Part shown: in pieces, positions 35,106 to 43,614 of the stretch
How positions within the stretch are numbered: the first letter of the stretch is position 1
How the letters are laid out: every line of letters starts with the position of its first letter
Assembly (NCBI GenBank): GCA_016200915.1
Contig: JACQDV010000066.1
Location: 34,450 to 98,449, forward strand
Source of the DNA: Sphingobacteriales bacterium
Lineage (GTDB): Bacteria > Bacteroidota > Bacteroidia > Chitinophagales > Chitinophagaceae
DNA: 64,000 nucleotides
Direction of reading: 5' to 3'
The notes under the pieces: generated by a model
Databases searched by the model: none
The model's input: the letters and a program-made list of their open reading frames with translations, nothing else
What the model was told of the DNA's origin: nothing
Made by a program: the position numbers and the translations under genes

Positions 35106-36245
35106 TTAGTGAATCGAAGACTGGTGCAGGTTATTGCCCACCATTGTTGCTGTTCTCTCCAGGTTTTGGTAAGTATTCTTTAGTGTAGTTGTAATATCAA
35201 CAGGCTCTGAGTTAATAGAAATCAGCGAATCAAAATAAGTTTGTAAAGAAGCGGGAACAGGAGAAGGAATTTTTCCGGCTAAGCCAATAACCGGAATATT
35301 TTTTTCTTTTGCTTTTTTGGCTACACCAAACGGACCTTTGCCCTGTAAGGTTTGTTCATCAATACTTCCTTCGCCAGTGAAAACAACATCTGCTTTATTC
35401 AATGCTTCATCAAAATGAGTAAGTCTCAGAAATTCTTCAATACCATTTACTAATCTTGCATTAAATAATGCCTGCATTGTTGCTGCCACCCCACCGGCAG
35501 CGCCACCATGTTTTATCATTGATATATCTTTCCCGGTTTGTCGCAGCAATACATTCTTCCAGTTAATCAATAGTGTTTCCAGTTTTTCAGTCATTGCCGC
35601 ATCAGCTCCTTTTTGCGGACCAAAAACTCTGGCTGCTCCTTCATTTCCCAGCAAAGTATTTTCTACATCACATAAAATAATTATCTCACAATTAAAGATT
35701 CTTTTGTCCAAGAAGGTCGTATCAACTTTATCTACTTCATCTAACTGCTCTGGCAAAGTAGTTAACTCGTTTCCATCTACATTCAAGAAACGAAGACCTA
35801 ATGCCTGCAATATTCCCGTTCCCCCATCAACAGTAGCAGTACCGCCAATACAAAGAATAATTTTATTCACTCCATTATTTAATGCAGCCGTTATTAATTC
35901 ACCTGTACCATATGAATTTGTTTTAAGCGGATTCAGTTCTTCTTGTTTTAATAATCGCAAACCCGAAGCATTAGCCATTTCTATCACAGCTGTTTTTCCA
36001 TTATCAATTAATCCAAACGAAGAATTAATTTTTCTACCGAGCGGATCATAAACCGTTGCCGGAACAACAGTACCGTTGCTGTGATGAATAATTAATTCAC
36101 CGGTTCCATCTCCGCCATCACCCACAGGAAAACAGGTACAACTGCAATCAAGTTTACTCAGCAGTAAACCTTCTTTAATAGCTTTCGCCGCATCAGTAGC
36201 GGATAAACTATTTTTAAAAGCATTGGGTGCAATTACTATATGCAT
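35106..36245 (-). CDS. Glycerate kinase (type 2 / GK family)
   Basis: This 379-residue protein starts MHIVIAPNAFKNSLSATDAAKAI, contains VGDGGDGTGELI and IGGTATVDGGTGILQALG, and has GEGSIDEQTLQGKGP in the C-terminal half, all typical of the glycerate kinase family. It phosphorylates D-glycerate with ATP to 2- or 3-phosphoglycerate. Cytoplasmic. It lies 6 bp downstream of the GntP-type permease gene, so the two form an uptake-and-phosphorylation operon. No regulator gene is adjacent. Confidence 0.9.
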   Translation of the reverse strand: MHIVIAPNAFKNSLSATDAAKAIKEGLLLSKLDCSCTCFPVGDGGDGTGELIIHHSNGTVVPATVYDPLGRKINSSFGLIDNGKTAVIEMANASGLRLLKQEELNPLKTNSYGTGELITAALNNGVNKIILCIGGTATVDGGTGILQALGLRFLNVDGNELTTLPEQLDEVDKVDTTFLDKRIFNCEIIILCDVENTLLGNEGAARVFGPQKGADAAMTEKLETLLINWKNVLLRQTGKDISMIKHGGAAGGVAATMQALFNARLVNGIEEFLRLTHFDEALNKADVVFTGEGSIDEQTLQGKGPFGVAKKAKEKNIPVIGLAGKIPSPVPASLQTYFDSLISINSEPVDITTTLKNTYQNLERTATMVGNNLHQSSIH

Positions 36246-36251
36246 GTGCAG

Positions 36252-37580
36252 TTATAATAAGAATAATGATAATAGATATACCACCAGTAATGTTACCAAT
36301 CCCATACATATGGTGGCTGTTGAATATACTTTGAGCATCGGACGCATTTCTATTCCCGAGAATTTAGATATCACCCAGAAATAAGCATCATTGGCATGCG
36401 ACACCATCATGGAACCTGCGCCCATTGATAACACACATAATAAGCGGCCATTTTCTGTATCTAATCCCAATGCAGGAACCAATGGTTGAATAATGGAAGC
36501 AGCCGTAATAATAGCAACAGTGGAAGACCCCTGTGCTGTTTTCAAAATAAAAGTGAGCAGGAAAGGGAAAAATATTCCCATACCAGAAAGATTGAGTGAC
36601 TGACCAAAATGGTCACCAATTTTAGTAGCCGCCAGCACCGCACCAAAAGCACCACCGGCGCCAATGATTACTAATATACCACCGGCTTTCTCTGCTCCTT
36701 CCTGTAATAATTTGCTGATAATATTTTTCTTCAGTGAATGCATATTAGCAAATACCAGCAATACACCAATAGATAAAGCTACTACCGGTTCACCCAGTAC
36801 TGCCATAATTTTTTCAAAAAGATTAGTATTGTTTTTTTCCAATGTAAACATTGAGTGAACAGCAATGAGGAATACCGGTACCAATACAGGAAGAAAAGCC
36901 ATTATCACCGAAGGGGAATGCTTAGTATCATCAATATGCTCTGTTGCTGCTTCTACTATGGGAACGTTTTTCCCTGCATACTGCGCCCATAAATATCCGG
37001 CGATCATTCCAGGAATAGCAACAGCCATTCCTGTCAGTAATAATTTACCTAAATCAACACCAAGTGTAACAGCAGCAGCTGTAGCACCAGGATGTGGTGG
37101 TACAAGACAATGAACAGATAATAATCCTGTTGCCAGGGATACTGACATAATAACCACGGAAAGGCCGGTGCGTTTCGACAGCGACTGGTTTAATCCACTC
37201 AATACAATATATCCTGAATCACAAAACACGGGCAGCCCAATAATAAAACCTGTTATGCCCATGGCTAATGGTGCTTTTTGTTCACTAGTTTTTTTTAAAA
37301 TAAAGTTGGCCATCACTTTGGTACTGCCGCTATGTTCAAGTAACACACCCAATGTCGTGCCGAGTACAATAATCAATCCCAGCGACTGCATAATATGACC
37401 AAACCCATCTTTAACTGCAGTAAGTATATTAGCAAAAGAAAGCTGCACACCAAACCCCACCAGGAAGCAGGCTAATAACAATGCAAAAAAAGGATGCACC
37501 CGGTATTTAACCGTTAAAAAAATAATGAGAGCAATACCCGCCAGCAGGAAAAAAAATACTTGTATAAAAGAAGTAGTCAT
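36252..37580 (-). CDS. GntP-family gluconate/glycerate:H+ symporter
   Basis: This 442-residue inner-membrane protein has about 12-14 spans and GntP signatures: VHCLVPPHPGATAAAVTLG, GLPVFCDSGYIVLSGL, and SMGAGSMMVSHANDAYFWV near the C-terminus. GntP members import gluconate, glycerate, fructuronate or similar acids with protons. Because the next gene is glycerate kinase, glycerate is the likeliest substrate here. It is the first gene of the operon, upstream spacing to glycerate kinase is 6 bp. Confidence 0.9.
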   Translation of the reverse strand: MTTSFIQVFFFLLAGIALIIFLTVKYRVHPFFALLLACFLVGFGVQLSFANILTAVKDGFGHIMQSLGLIIVLGTTLGVLLEHSGSTKVMANFILKKTSEQKAPLAMGITGFIIGLPVFCDSGYIVLSGLNQSLSKRTGLSVVIMSVSLATGLLSVHCLVPPHPGATAAAVTLGVDLGKLLLTGMAVAIPGMIAGYLWAQYAGKNVPIVEAATEHIDDTKHSPSVIMAFLPVLVPVFLIAVHSMFTLEKNNTNLFEKIMAVLGEPVVALSIGVLLVFANMHSLKKNIISKLLQEGAEKAGGILVIIGAGGAFGAVLAATKIGDHFGQSLNLSGMGIFFPFLLTFILKTAQGSSTVAIITAASIIQPLVPALGLDTENGRLLCVLSMGAGSMMVSHANDAYFWVISKFSGIEMRPMLKVYSTATICMGLVTLLVVYLLSLFLL

Positions 37581-37683
37581 ACTCGTTATGGCAAAATATG
37601 GTCAAATGAAATACCAAACAACCTGTTACTTTATTGAAGTTACAAAGACAGGAGAACACTTTATTTGGTATTTCTTACGGAAC

Positions 37684-38005
37684 TAATATCGAATAGTAAT
37701 AATCATCTGTATTATACTCTCTGTTTGTCACTTTTTTTTGCGGAAAAAAAGTAACCAAAAAAAGCCGCCAGAGATCGATATACAGCCCGATCTCTGGTGA
37801 TTCCCTGATTAAGCTGTATTACTACTGTAATGAAGAGCTATAAAGCCCTGATGAAAATTCTAATGCAAGAGGTATTAATAAAGAATAAAAGCTGATGTCA
37901 CAGTAGTACTATCGCTAAATACAGCTGTATCTGAAAACGTGCTGTATATCGTTTTCAGGGGCCTTTTCTTTGTAACTTTCTTTTGGCCAAACAAAAGAAA
38001 GTTAA
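37684..38005. repeat. Foldback repeat copy A, about 320 bp
   Basis: About 320 bp near-identical to 39337-39661 in the same orientation. It contains four hairpins in mirrored order: ACTTTTTTT-AAAAAAAGT (37730-37752), CCAGAGATCG-CGATCTCTGG (37768-37797), CTGAAAACG-CGTTTTCAG (37931-37958) and a 13-bp stem TAACTTTCTTTTG-CAAAAGAAAGTTA (37973-38004). The second and third have complementary loops (ATATACAGC and GCTGTATAT). The whole unit is an imperfect inverted repeat. No coding frame. Confidence 0.85.
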
Positions 38006-38082
38006 GCAGCGGGATTGAATAAAGGAATGTGACTAACCAAAGTATCAATTACAAAGGAGTAAGAAAATGCTATCTAACAATC

Positions 38083-39165
38083 TTATTGATATTGTATATA
38101 AACCGGCTGAGGCTTCAGCTTCAGTAACTCCTGAGGAGTAAGCATCCGGCTGTTATTCTTGGTATCATTTTTATAAAAGAGTTTGAACCCCGTATATTCA
38201 ACAGGTTCCCGGTAAATGAATTGTTTATAGGTGGTAATCTTTTTAGCCGGAATACCCCATCCATCCATATGCATTACTATTTGCACTTCGGGTGATGTTT
38301 TTATTTCTTTATAATTTTTTACCATGCCTTGTGTAAATCTATGCACTACCAGCACTTTGGGTGAAAGATTATTTTCCTTAACAATTTTTTGCAGATAGTT
38401 AGCAGCATAATTAATATCAGCAGCATCAAAGGAACCAATAACGGAGCCGGGCTTTTGTCCGCCCTTCATCGAAAACTCAGGATCAATACCCAAATGCACA
38501 TTGGGAAGTTTAAGATATTTTTCCAGTTGCGGTATTTCATCCTGCAGGGTGCTTAAGCCAACCTGTACATCCAGAAAAACAATGGCGTCTATTTGCTTTG
38601 CCATCTCCAGCACCGAATCAATTTGCGCAAAAGGCATCCGAAGTCGATAAGTGTTTCCTTTACCCGGATAACCTTGTGCTGTAACAGCGATATAATGAAG
38701 TGCTGGTTGTACCTGCATCAGTGTATCTGCCTGCTCCCATGCTTTTGCTTCTGCTTTTAATTTTTCTAATACTTCCGGTTTAGGCAGTTCTCCGAGGATT
38801 CCCATGTTCTTTGAATACAGGTTACCATAAAATGCAATGATTCTTTTGTAGGGAAGAATGGCGCCGGTTAAAGGATCTGTTTTACCTGCTGTCCATTTAC
38901 CAGACGAATCGCCATTGATGATATGATCCATTTTTTCTTTATAGGAAAATGAGGCCTCTGCCGGATTTGGATCAGGTGCTGCTGCAACAGGTTCCTTTTT
39001 AACGGGAGCCACTGATATATTACTGGTGGATGCTTCTTTTTGATTAGGAAAATAAACAAAGGCAAAAATGAAAATCACTAACAGGATTGCCGCAGCAATG
39101 AAAAGTATTTTCTTTAATAATGAGGTAGATTTTGCCGGTGCAGAAAGTAAAATTTCATTCTTCAT
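38083..39165 (-). CDS. Membrane-anchored protein of unknown function
   Basis: This 360-residue protein has one N-terminal membrane span (about 17-42), a Ala/Pro/Glu-rich linker, and a soluble domain from about 70. The domain has regular alpha/beta segments (LHYIAVTAQGYPG, DAIVFLDVQVGLSTLQDEI, NVHLGIDPEFSM, GSFDAADINYAANYL, KVLVVHRFTQGMV, QIVMHMDGWG), resembling a TIM-barrel-like, glycosidase- or phosphodiesterase-like fold with acidic residues on strand ends (DVQ, DPEF, HMDGWG). Homologous proteins occur across phyla but I do not recognise a characterised function. It is flanked by two copies of a 320-bp foldback repeat, about 78 and 170 bp away. Confidence 0.65.
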   Translation of the reverse strand: MKNEILLSAPAKSTSLLKKILFIAAAILLVIFIFAFVYFPNQKEASTSNISVAPVKKEPVAAAPDPNPAEASFSYKEKMDHIINGDSSGKWTAGKTDPLTGAILPYKRIIAFYGNLYSKNMGILGELPKPEVLEKLKAEAKAWEQADTLMQVQPALHYIAVTAQGYPGKGNTYRLRMPFAQIDSVLEMAKQIDAIVFLDVQVGLSTLQDEIPQLEKYLKLPNVHLGIDPEFSMKGGQKPGSVIGSFDAADINYAANYLQKIVKENNLSPKVLVVHRFTQGMVKNYKEIKTSPEVQIVMHMDGWGIPAKKITTYKQFIYREPVEYTGFKLFYKNDTKNNSRMLTPQELLKLKPQPVYIQYQ

Positions 39166-39336
39166 AGTGCAATGGATTCCAAATAATTTAATGAATAGAT
39201 TAGTGCAATAATAACGCCGGGCTACTGTAAATATTGCAAATGTGAATATCTCCCTAAAAGCAGCCCTGGTTTATACTTAAGCCGGGCTAATTGTATGCCT
39301 GTTTTATTCTGATGAAATATTATGGAGCTCTGAAAT

Positions 39337-39661
39337 TAATATCGAATAGCAACACTCTTTTGTATGATAAGCTCTGCTTGTCACTTTTTTTTCCGTAAAA
39401 AAAAGTAACCAAAAAAAGCCGCCAGAGATCGATATACAGCCCGATCTCTGGAGATACCCTGATTTAGCTGTTGTGCTACTGTGATGAAATACTACACAGC
39501 CCTGATGAAAATATTAATAAGTAAGATGTATCAATAAAGAACAAAAGCTGATGTTACAGTAGTACAAATGATGAACAGAGTTGCATCTGAAAACGTGTTG
39601 TATATCGTTTTCAGGGGCCTTTTCTTTGTAACTTTCTTTTGGCCAAACAAAAGAAAGTTAA
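39337..39661. repeat. Foldback repeat copy B, about 325 bp
   Basis: Second copy of the unit at 37684-38005, same orientation. Hairpin CCAGAGATCG-CGATCTCTGG at 39422-39451 is identical; the partner at 39587-39614 has loop TGTTGTATAT, in which one C has become T, still able to pair as G-U with the first loop. The 13-bp end hairpin at 39629-39660 is identical. The middle has many base differences, so the copies are not a recent duplication. Confidence 0.85.
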
Positions 39662-39714
39662 TGGAGTGGTTGAATCAATAGTATCTATCTATTAATAAAG
39701 CTTTCAAGAAAATA

Positions 39715-40083
39715 CTATCTAACAGTCTTACCAAACGGCATGAGTGAAATCTCCACTAACTTAAAATGCTGCCGCCCCCACGGAATACCAATAATGGTAA
39801 TACTTAACAGCACTCCAAAAATTAAATGAACAAAAGCCGTATATAATCCACCACAAATAATCCAGATGATATTGGCGAACAAAGAAAGACAACCCACATT
39901 ATTACTGCTGCTCACCACTTCCTTACCAAAAGGCCATAGAACCAGTCCGGCTAATTTAAAACACTGCAATCCCCAGGGAATACCAACAATGGTGATGCAC
40001 AAAACAAGTCCGCCAAAAAAATAACCTAATGCTGCCGCAAAACCGCCAAAGATGAGCCAGATGAGATTGCCGATTAAATTCAT
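39715..40083 (-). CDS. YccF-family membrane protein
   Basis: This 122-residue protein has the YccF pattern: an internal duplication of IxxGIPWGxQxFKL (GIPWGLQCFKLAGLVLWPFGKEV, GIPWGRQHFKLVEISLMPFGKTV) and about four spans. It is an inner-membrane protein of unknown function. It stands alone downstream of repeat copy B. Confidence 0.85.
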   Translation of the reverse strand: MNLIGNLIWLIFGGFAAALGYFFGGLVLCITIVGIPWGLQCFKLAGLVLWPFGKEVVSSSNNVGCLSLFANIIWIICGGLYTAFVHLIFGVLLSITIIGIPWGRQHFKLVEISLMPFGKTVR

Positions 40084-40267
40084 GAATTAAAGATAATAAG
40101 GCAGCAGCTAAAATGATCATACCATTAACAACCGCTTAAAACCACAGTTATACAGAAATGGTACATTTAATAATCAGCCGTTACAGCTTCCGTAGCTTAC
40201 TATCCCCTACCGGTCTTTTTATATATGATAACACATAATATTCATCAATAATAAAAAAGGAGGATTT

Positions 40268-40573
40268 ATGCGATTCTTAATGAAAGCGTCTATTCCCAAT
40301 GAGCCCTTTAACAGTTATATACGGGATGGCTCGGCCAGCCATCGTATGCAGGCTATTATGGGGGAGTTAAAACCTGAAGCTGCTTATTTTGCAGAGTTTA
40401 ACGGGATAAGAACGGCCACATTGATTGTGCATTTGAATGAAGCTTCTGAAATGGTTAAATATGGTGAACCATTTTTTTTGCAGATGGATGCAGAGGTGGA
40501 ATACCATCCCGTAATGCTGCCCGAAGATCTTGCCAAAGGAAACCTGGCAGAGATTGGTAAGAAATGGGGATAG
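40268..40573 (+). CDS. DUF3303-like small protein
   Basis: This 101-residue protein reads MRFLMKASIPNEPFN through KPEAAYFAEFNG to EYHPVMLPEDLAKG. It resembles the DUF3303-like family, often mislabelled pantothenate synthetase, with a dimeric alpha-beta barrel size. Function is unknown. Unusually for Bacteroidota it has a strong Shine-Dalgarno (AAAGGAGG) at about 40256-40263, with 4 bp to the start, which supports this ATG. Confidence 0.65.
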   Translation: MRFLMKASIPNEPFNSYIRDGSASHRMQAIMGELKPEAAYFAEFNGIRTATLIVHLNEASEMVKYGEPFFLQMDAEVEYHPVMLPEDLAKGNLAEIGKKWG

Positions 40574-40600
40574 CCTGTATTGCTTGTATGAAAAACATTG

Positions 40601-40636
40601 TCCCGTCCCCAACATGTTGGGGACGGGATTTTTTAT
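40601..40636 (+). terminator. Terminator after the DUF3303-like gene
   Basis: TCCCGTCCCCAACATGTTGG begins a perfect palindrome covering 40601-40628, with a GC-rich 10-bp stem and T6 following (40629-40634). Confidence 0.85.
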
Positions 40637-40690
40637 AGAGGCAGTGAGGGATTTGAGGAGTGAGAAATGATGCACAACAAGTAACTGCAG

Positions 40691-41662
40691 TTAACTACGG
40701 ATAAGATTCATAATTAGCTTTATCATTATTTCTTTATCACCGGGGTTGCTTTGTGCTACCAGTAGGGCCAATGCTACTAATGCATTGTCATTTATTTTTA
40801 CTTCACCTGATTTTTTAAAACGATGTTTATTTTTTTCAAGGAACCAGACAAACAGAAAAGCACCAATGCGTTTGTTGCCATCGGTGAAAGGATGATTCTT
40901 AATTACAAAGTACAATAAATGCGCAGCCTGCTCTTCAATGCTTTTATATAAGTATTCTCCGCCAAATATTTGCACTACTGTATTTAATATGCCGGAAAAA
41001 CTTTCATCCCTGCGGTTGCCGAATAAAGAAGAGGCTTCTTTCTTTTTGATAAGTTGTTTCTTGAGTTCTTCTATTGCTGCTACTGCTTCTTTATATTTTA
41101 TTTCATAACTGATGTTTTCGTTCAGCTTTTCATCCGGCAGGTTATTGCTGTCAAACTGGTTAAGTAATACAAAGCTTTGAGTATAGTTGGTGATGATTTC
41201 CAGTAAACCCTTAGCTTCACCAGTGCTGAGTTCGCCAACATTACCTGACTGATGGATTAATTGAATTGTTTGTTTTAATTGCTCCAGCCTTTTTTCGTTT
41301 ACGGTGTAACCCTGTATAAGATATTCTTTTAAACGTTGAGTTGCCCACTGGCGGAACTGGGTGCCACGTTTTGAATTTATCCTGTAACCCACACTAATTA
41401 TAACATCAAGATTATAATGATCTATTTGTCTTTCTACTTTTCTTTTCCCCTCAGTTCGAACTTGTCGGAATTTCCGACAAGTTGACTGCTCATGCAGTTC
41501 TCCTGTTTTATAAATATTTTTTATATGTTCAACTATATTTGAACGGCTTCCTTTGAACAATTCGGCAAGTTGGTATTGGGTTAACCACACAGTATCCCCA
41601 TCAAATTTTACCTCTACCTGCGTCTGTTTATCTTTTGTCTGATATATTTCAATCTGATTCAT
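40691..41662 (-). CDS. RhuM-type virulence protein fused to a Fic/Doc domain
   Basis: This 323-residue protein has the RhuM N-terminus (residues 1-130: VEVKFDGDTVWLTQYQLAELF, DVIISVGYRINSKRGTQFR, RLKEYLIQGY) and a Fic/Doc C-terminal domain with the motif HPFTDGNKR at 257-265. Fic domains transfer AMP or similar groups to target hydroxyls; the core His is H257. RhuM domains sit in many mobile or defence-associated loci. It is in an accessory region next to an HNH gene, and there is no antitoxin-like partner adjacent; the start 49 bp away from the HNH stop suggests the two are separate but may be cotranscribed. Confidence 0.85.
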   Translation of the reverse strand: MNQIEIYQTKDKQTQVEVKFDGDTVWLTQYQLAELFKGSRSNIVEHIKNIYKTGELHEQSTCRKFRQVRTEGKRKVERQIDHYNLDVIISVGYRINSKRGTQFRQWATQRLKEYLIQGYTVNEKRLEQLKQTIQLIHQSGNVGELSTGEAKGLLEIITNYTQSFVLLNQFDSNNLPDEKLNENISYEIKYKEAVAAIEELKKQLIKKKEASSLFGNRRDESFSGILNTVVQIFGGEYLYKSIEEQAAHLLYFVIKNHPFTDGNKRIGAFLFVWFLEKNKHRFKKSGEVKINDNALVALALLVAQSNPGDKEIMIKLIMNLIRS

Positions 41663-41710
41663 ACTTAAAATTACTGAACTGTGAAGTATTCAAAGAAGTA
41701 TAATAAACGC

Positions 41711-42481
41711 TTAGAAAAAATAATCGTTATGTTGTTTTAAAAATTCTGGTGATGGCAAAAATTTATTAGGTAATTGGATTTGCATGCCTTCCAATTTTAA
41801 AAAGTTGTTTTCAATACTTTGAGAAACATTTTTCTTTTTCAGTTTTGAAGAAACCTTAATAGTATAATCCTTAGCCGAAATTGTAATTAACCCTCTGTCA
41901 AAAGCTTTATCATGCAAAGCATTAAGACAAAGACCATTCATTGGATTCAATCTGTTCTTTTCATCTTTGCTCCAGGGAACTATATGGCTGGCAATAAGTA
42001 AATCAGAGTTGTTTATTCCGGTTATACAACAAGTATTGTTATAAGTTGCCAGTATCATCGTCCTGAAAAGAGATTGATTTACTCTTGTTTTAATTAAACG
42101 TTCTTTTTCTTTTCCTTCTCTTTTTAAATCTGAAACATCTATATGATTTATTTTTTCTATCGTAGTCTTTTTTGACTTAGCTAAAAGTTTTTCGCTTTCG
42201 ATTAAAGCAATATCCCAATTATTATAAAATTCAGTCCAAATCTCAGCATCTAATTTACTGGCATTGCCCATCCCCTTAATCCCTCTTGCTTGGAGGGAAG
42301 GGTCAAGACTTGAAAAATTAACCAACTTTAAAGCAACTGAATTAGGTGATCGATTAATTAATCTTGCTAATGAAACTATTTCAGGATTCCTGCTATGTAA
42401 TTTTCCAAATGGAAGTTTACAATAAAGATTAATGGCAAGTATTAGTTCGTCCCGTGTCCAGAGCTTTTGTCCATCTTTCAT
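41711..42481 (-). CDS. HNH endonuclease
   Basis: This 256-residue protein has an HNH domain in its C-terminal third: CCITGINNSDLLIASHIVPWS with the catalytic His, then NRLNPMNGLCLNALHDKAFDRGLITI. The N-terminal half (ELILAINLYCKLPFGKLHSRNPEIVSLARLINRSPNSVALKLVNF) looks like a DNA-binding or recognition domain seen in putative restriction HNH proteins. No methyltransferase partner is nearby, so a stand-alone modification-dependent nuclease or a defence gene is possible. Composition is AT-rich and Lys/Asn-rich like other accessory genes here. Confidence 0.8.
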   Translation of the reverse strand: MKDGQKLWTRDELILAINLYCKLPFGKLHSRNPEIVSLARLINRSPNSVALKLVNFSSLDPSLQARGIKGMGNASKLDAEIWTEFYNNWDIALIESEKLLAKSKKTTIEKINHIDVSDLKREGKEKERLIKTRVNQSLFRTMILATYNNTCCITGINNSDLLIASHIVPWSKDEKNRLNPMNGLCLNALHDKAFDRGLITISAKDYTIKVSSKLKKKNVSQSIENNFLKLEGMQIQLPNKFLPSPEFLKQHNDYFF

Positions 42482-42529
42482 ACATTATTCCATTGATTAA
42501 TCTTAAAGATAGTAAAGTGGTAAATGGGA

Positions 42530-42736
42530 TCAATATACTCGGGGGGGAAAATTTACACCCCATTCCACATCTTTATGAATTAATTCAAACTCTTTAGCCC
42601 ATTCAATAAATTGAGCAAACTTTTTTCTATGATCCTTGGTTTCATAATTTTTCAGCGCAGCGATAAATGAAATATCTGCTACTGCCTCACATAAAGAATA
42701 TATTCTTTGGCTTGTCACAATCTTATTGTAAATCAA
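42530..42736 (-). CDS. Doubtful 68-residue ORF, possibly a gene remnant
   Basis: A frame without ATG (TTG at 42736) reads IYNKIVTSQRIYSLCEAV, then YETKDHRKKFAQFIEWAKEFE and ends NFPPRVY. It looks like the helical C-terminus of a larger protein, since the frame is open upstream to a TAA only 33 bp before the TTG. No family is recognised. It is listed because composition is protein-like and the gap would otherwise be empty. Confidence 0.3.
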   Translation of the reverse strand: MIYNKIVTSQRIYSLCEAVADISFIAALKNYETKDHRKKFAQFIEWAKEFELIHKDVEWGVNFPPRVY

Positions 42737-42795
42737 TGTTATTACTTCCGCCTCATTTTGTATTTGCTTTTAAGACACGTTGAGTAAGTCTATAA

Positions 42796-42830
42796 ATAAA
42801 AAAGGCTCCAATTAAGGAGCCTTCTTAGAA
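42796..42830 (-). terminator. Terminator of the 57-residue gene; sequence repeated at 44000
   Basis: AAGGCTCC (42802-42809) pairs with GGAGCCTT (42816-42823); on the minus strand the hairpin is followed by a T run. The 30-bp sequence 42796-42825 is identical to 44000-44029. Confidence 0.75.
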
Positions 42831-42842
42831 GAGGTAATTTAT

Positions 42843-43016
42843 TTATTTTGACTTTGCTAATTTTTTAGGTAGTCCGGCGGTTTTCAGGATGGCTTTCGCT
42901 TCATTGGCTTTTTTTACGAAAAAAGGATGCTTTTCGTAATTGCCAACCTGCTGGTCGATAATTGCGTTTACCTTTTTTGCAGAGCTTGTTTTTTTCTTTT
43001 TATTAAGTACGGGCAT
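42843..43016 (-). CDS. Small basic protein (57 residues)
   Basis: ATG at 43016 to TAA at 42843 gives 57 residues: MPVLNKKKKTSSAKKVNAII, then QQVGNYEKHPFFVKK and ILKTAGLPKKLAKSK. Lys-rich, with a helical middle, small, cytoplasmic. No family recognised, but a clean terminator follows immediately, which supports a real gene. It lies in the accessory region before a 39-residue frame on the same strand. Confidence 0.5.
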   Translation of the reverse strand: MPVLNKKKKTSSAKKVNAIIDQQVGNYEKHPFFVKKANEAKAILKTAGLPKKLAKSK

Positions 43017-43032
43017 ATTTCAAATTTACAAA

Positions 43033-43152
43033 TTATTTACGGCGAACCAAAAAGGCTTCATAATCTCTTCGCATTTGAAAGGGCTCCCATTCTCCGGCTT
43101 TTAAACCAAAGACAGCAAAAAATAAACAGATATCAAAAACAACAATCAACAT
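43033..43152 (-). CDS. Possible 39-residue small protein
   Basis: ATG at 43152 to TAA at 43033 gives 39 residues: hydrophobic MLIVVFDICLFFAVFGLK then a basic tail EWEPFQMRRDYEAFLVRRK. The balance of a short membrane-like segment and an RR-rich tail is protein-like. It is 16 bp upstream of the 57-residue gene on the same strand. No family recognised and no ribosome-binding site is visible. Confidence 0.35.
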   Translation of the reverse strand: MLIVVFDICLFFAVFGLKAGEWEPFQMRRDYEAFLVRRK

Positions 43153-43162
43153 ATTTACAAAT

Positions 43163-43195
43163 AAAAAAGAGGCTGCCTTTTGGGACAGCCCCTTC
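43163..43195 (-). terminator. Terminator following the left MFS-tail repeat
   Basis: GGCTGCC and GGACAGCC form an imperfect stem with loop TTTTG, and on the minus strand A-rich DNA gives a T run. It lies just downstream of the left copy of the MFS 3' end. Confidence 0.55.
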
Positions 43196-43198
43196 TTG

Positions 43199-43264
43199 GT
43201 GTTTATCATAAGGAGTAATTAATCATTCTTTATTTTATTACTCATGGCTACAATGCCTGATCCC
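43199..43264. repeat. Partial duplicate of the MFS gene 3' end, left copy
   Basis: 66 bp that matches 44032-44101 (70 bp) at roughly 90 percent by eye, with one 4-bp deletion. On the minus strand it encodes the MFS C-terminus GSGIVAMSNKIKND followed by TAA, against GLGIVVMSNKIKND in the intact gene. The rest of the MFS gene is not present here. Confidence 0.85.
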
Positions 43265-43320
43265 GGTGGTTAAAATAGCAGTGGATTTGCTACGGCTAAA
43301 TAATGTTGTAAATTTGTTTC

Positions 43321-43614
43321 ATGCCCGATAAGCAAATGATATTAACTCTTCTTAAAAACATTAAACCATATCTGGAAAAAAAATACGGAGTAAAGGAGCT
43401 TGCTTTATTCGGTTCGTACAGCCGTAATGAAGCCAAACCCGGCACCAGCGATGTGGATGTAATGGTTGAGTTCTCACAACCTATTGGTCTGGCATTTGTT
43501 GAGCTGGCCGATGAACTGGAAGACCTGCTGCAAATGAAAGTAGATTTAGTTTCCCGCAAGGCGATTAAACCTAAATATTTTGCCCTCATCAAATCTCAAC
43601 TGATATATGTCTGA
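43321..43614 (+). CDS. mntA: MntA-type nucleotidyltransferase antitoxin
   Basis: This 97-residue protein has the minimal nucleotidyltransferase motif GS at 31-32 followed by D44-x-D46 (GSYSRNEAKPG, TSDVDVMVEF). MntA neutralises HepT by adding AMP groups to a conserved Tyr of the toxin. The spacing between GS and DxD is 11 residues. It overlaps the hepT start by 8 bp, so the two are translationally coupled, the classical type VII arrangement. Confidence 0.9.
   Translation: MPDKQMILTLLKNIKPYLEKKYGVKELALFGSYSRNEAKPGTSDVDVMVEFSQPIGLAFVELADELEDLLQMKVDLVSRKAIKPKYFALIKSQLIYV

Noticed and set aside
38083..39165. Composite transposon formed by the two foldback repeats around this gene
   Set aside because: No transposase, no target-site duplication seen, the copies have diverged, and the gene itself looks like an ordinary chromosomal gene; kept only as a repeat pair.
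42927..43211. 94-residue plus-strand frame
   Set aside because: It runs opposite two better minus-strand small genes and through a terminator.
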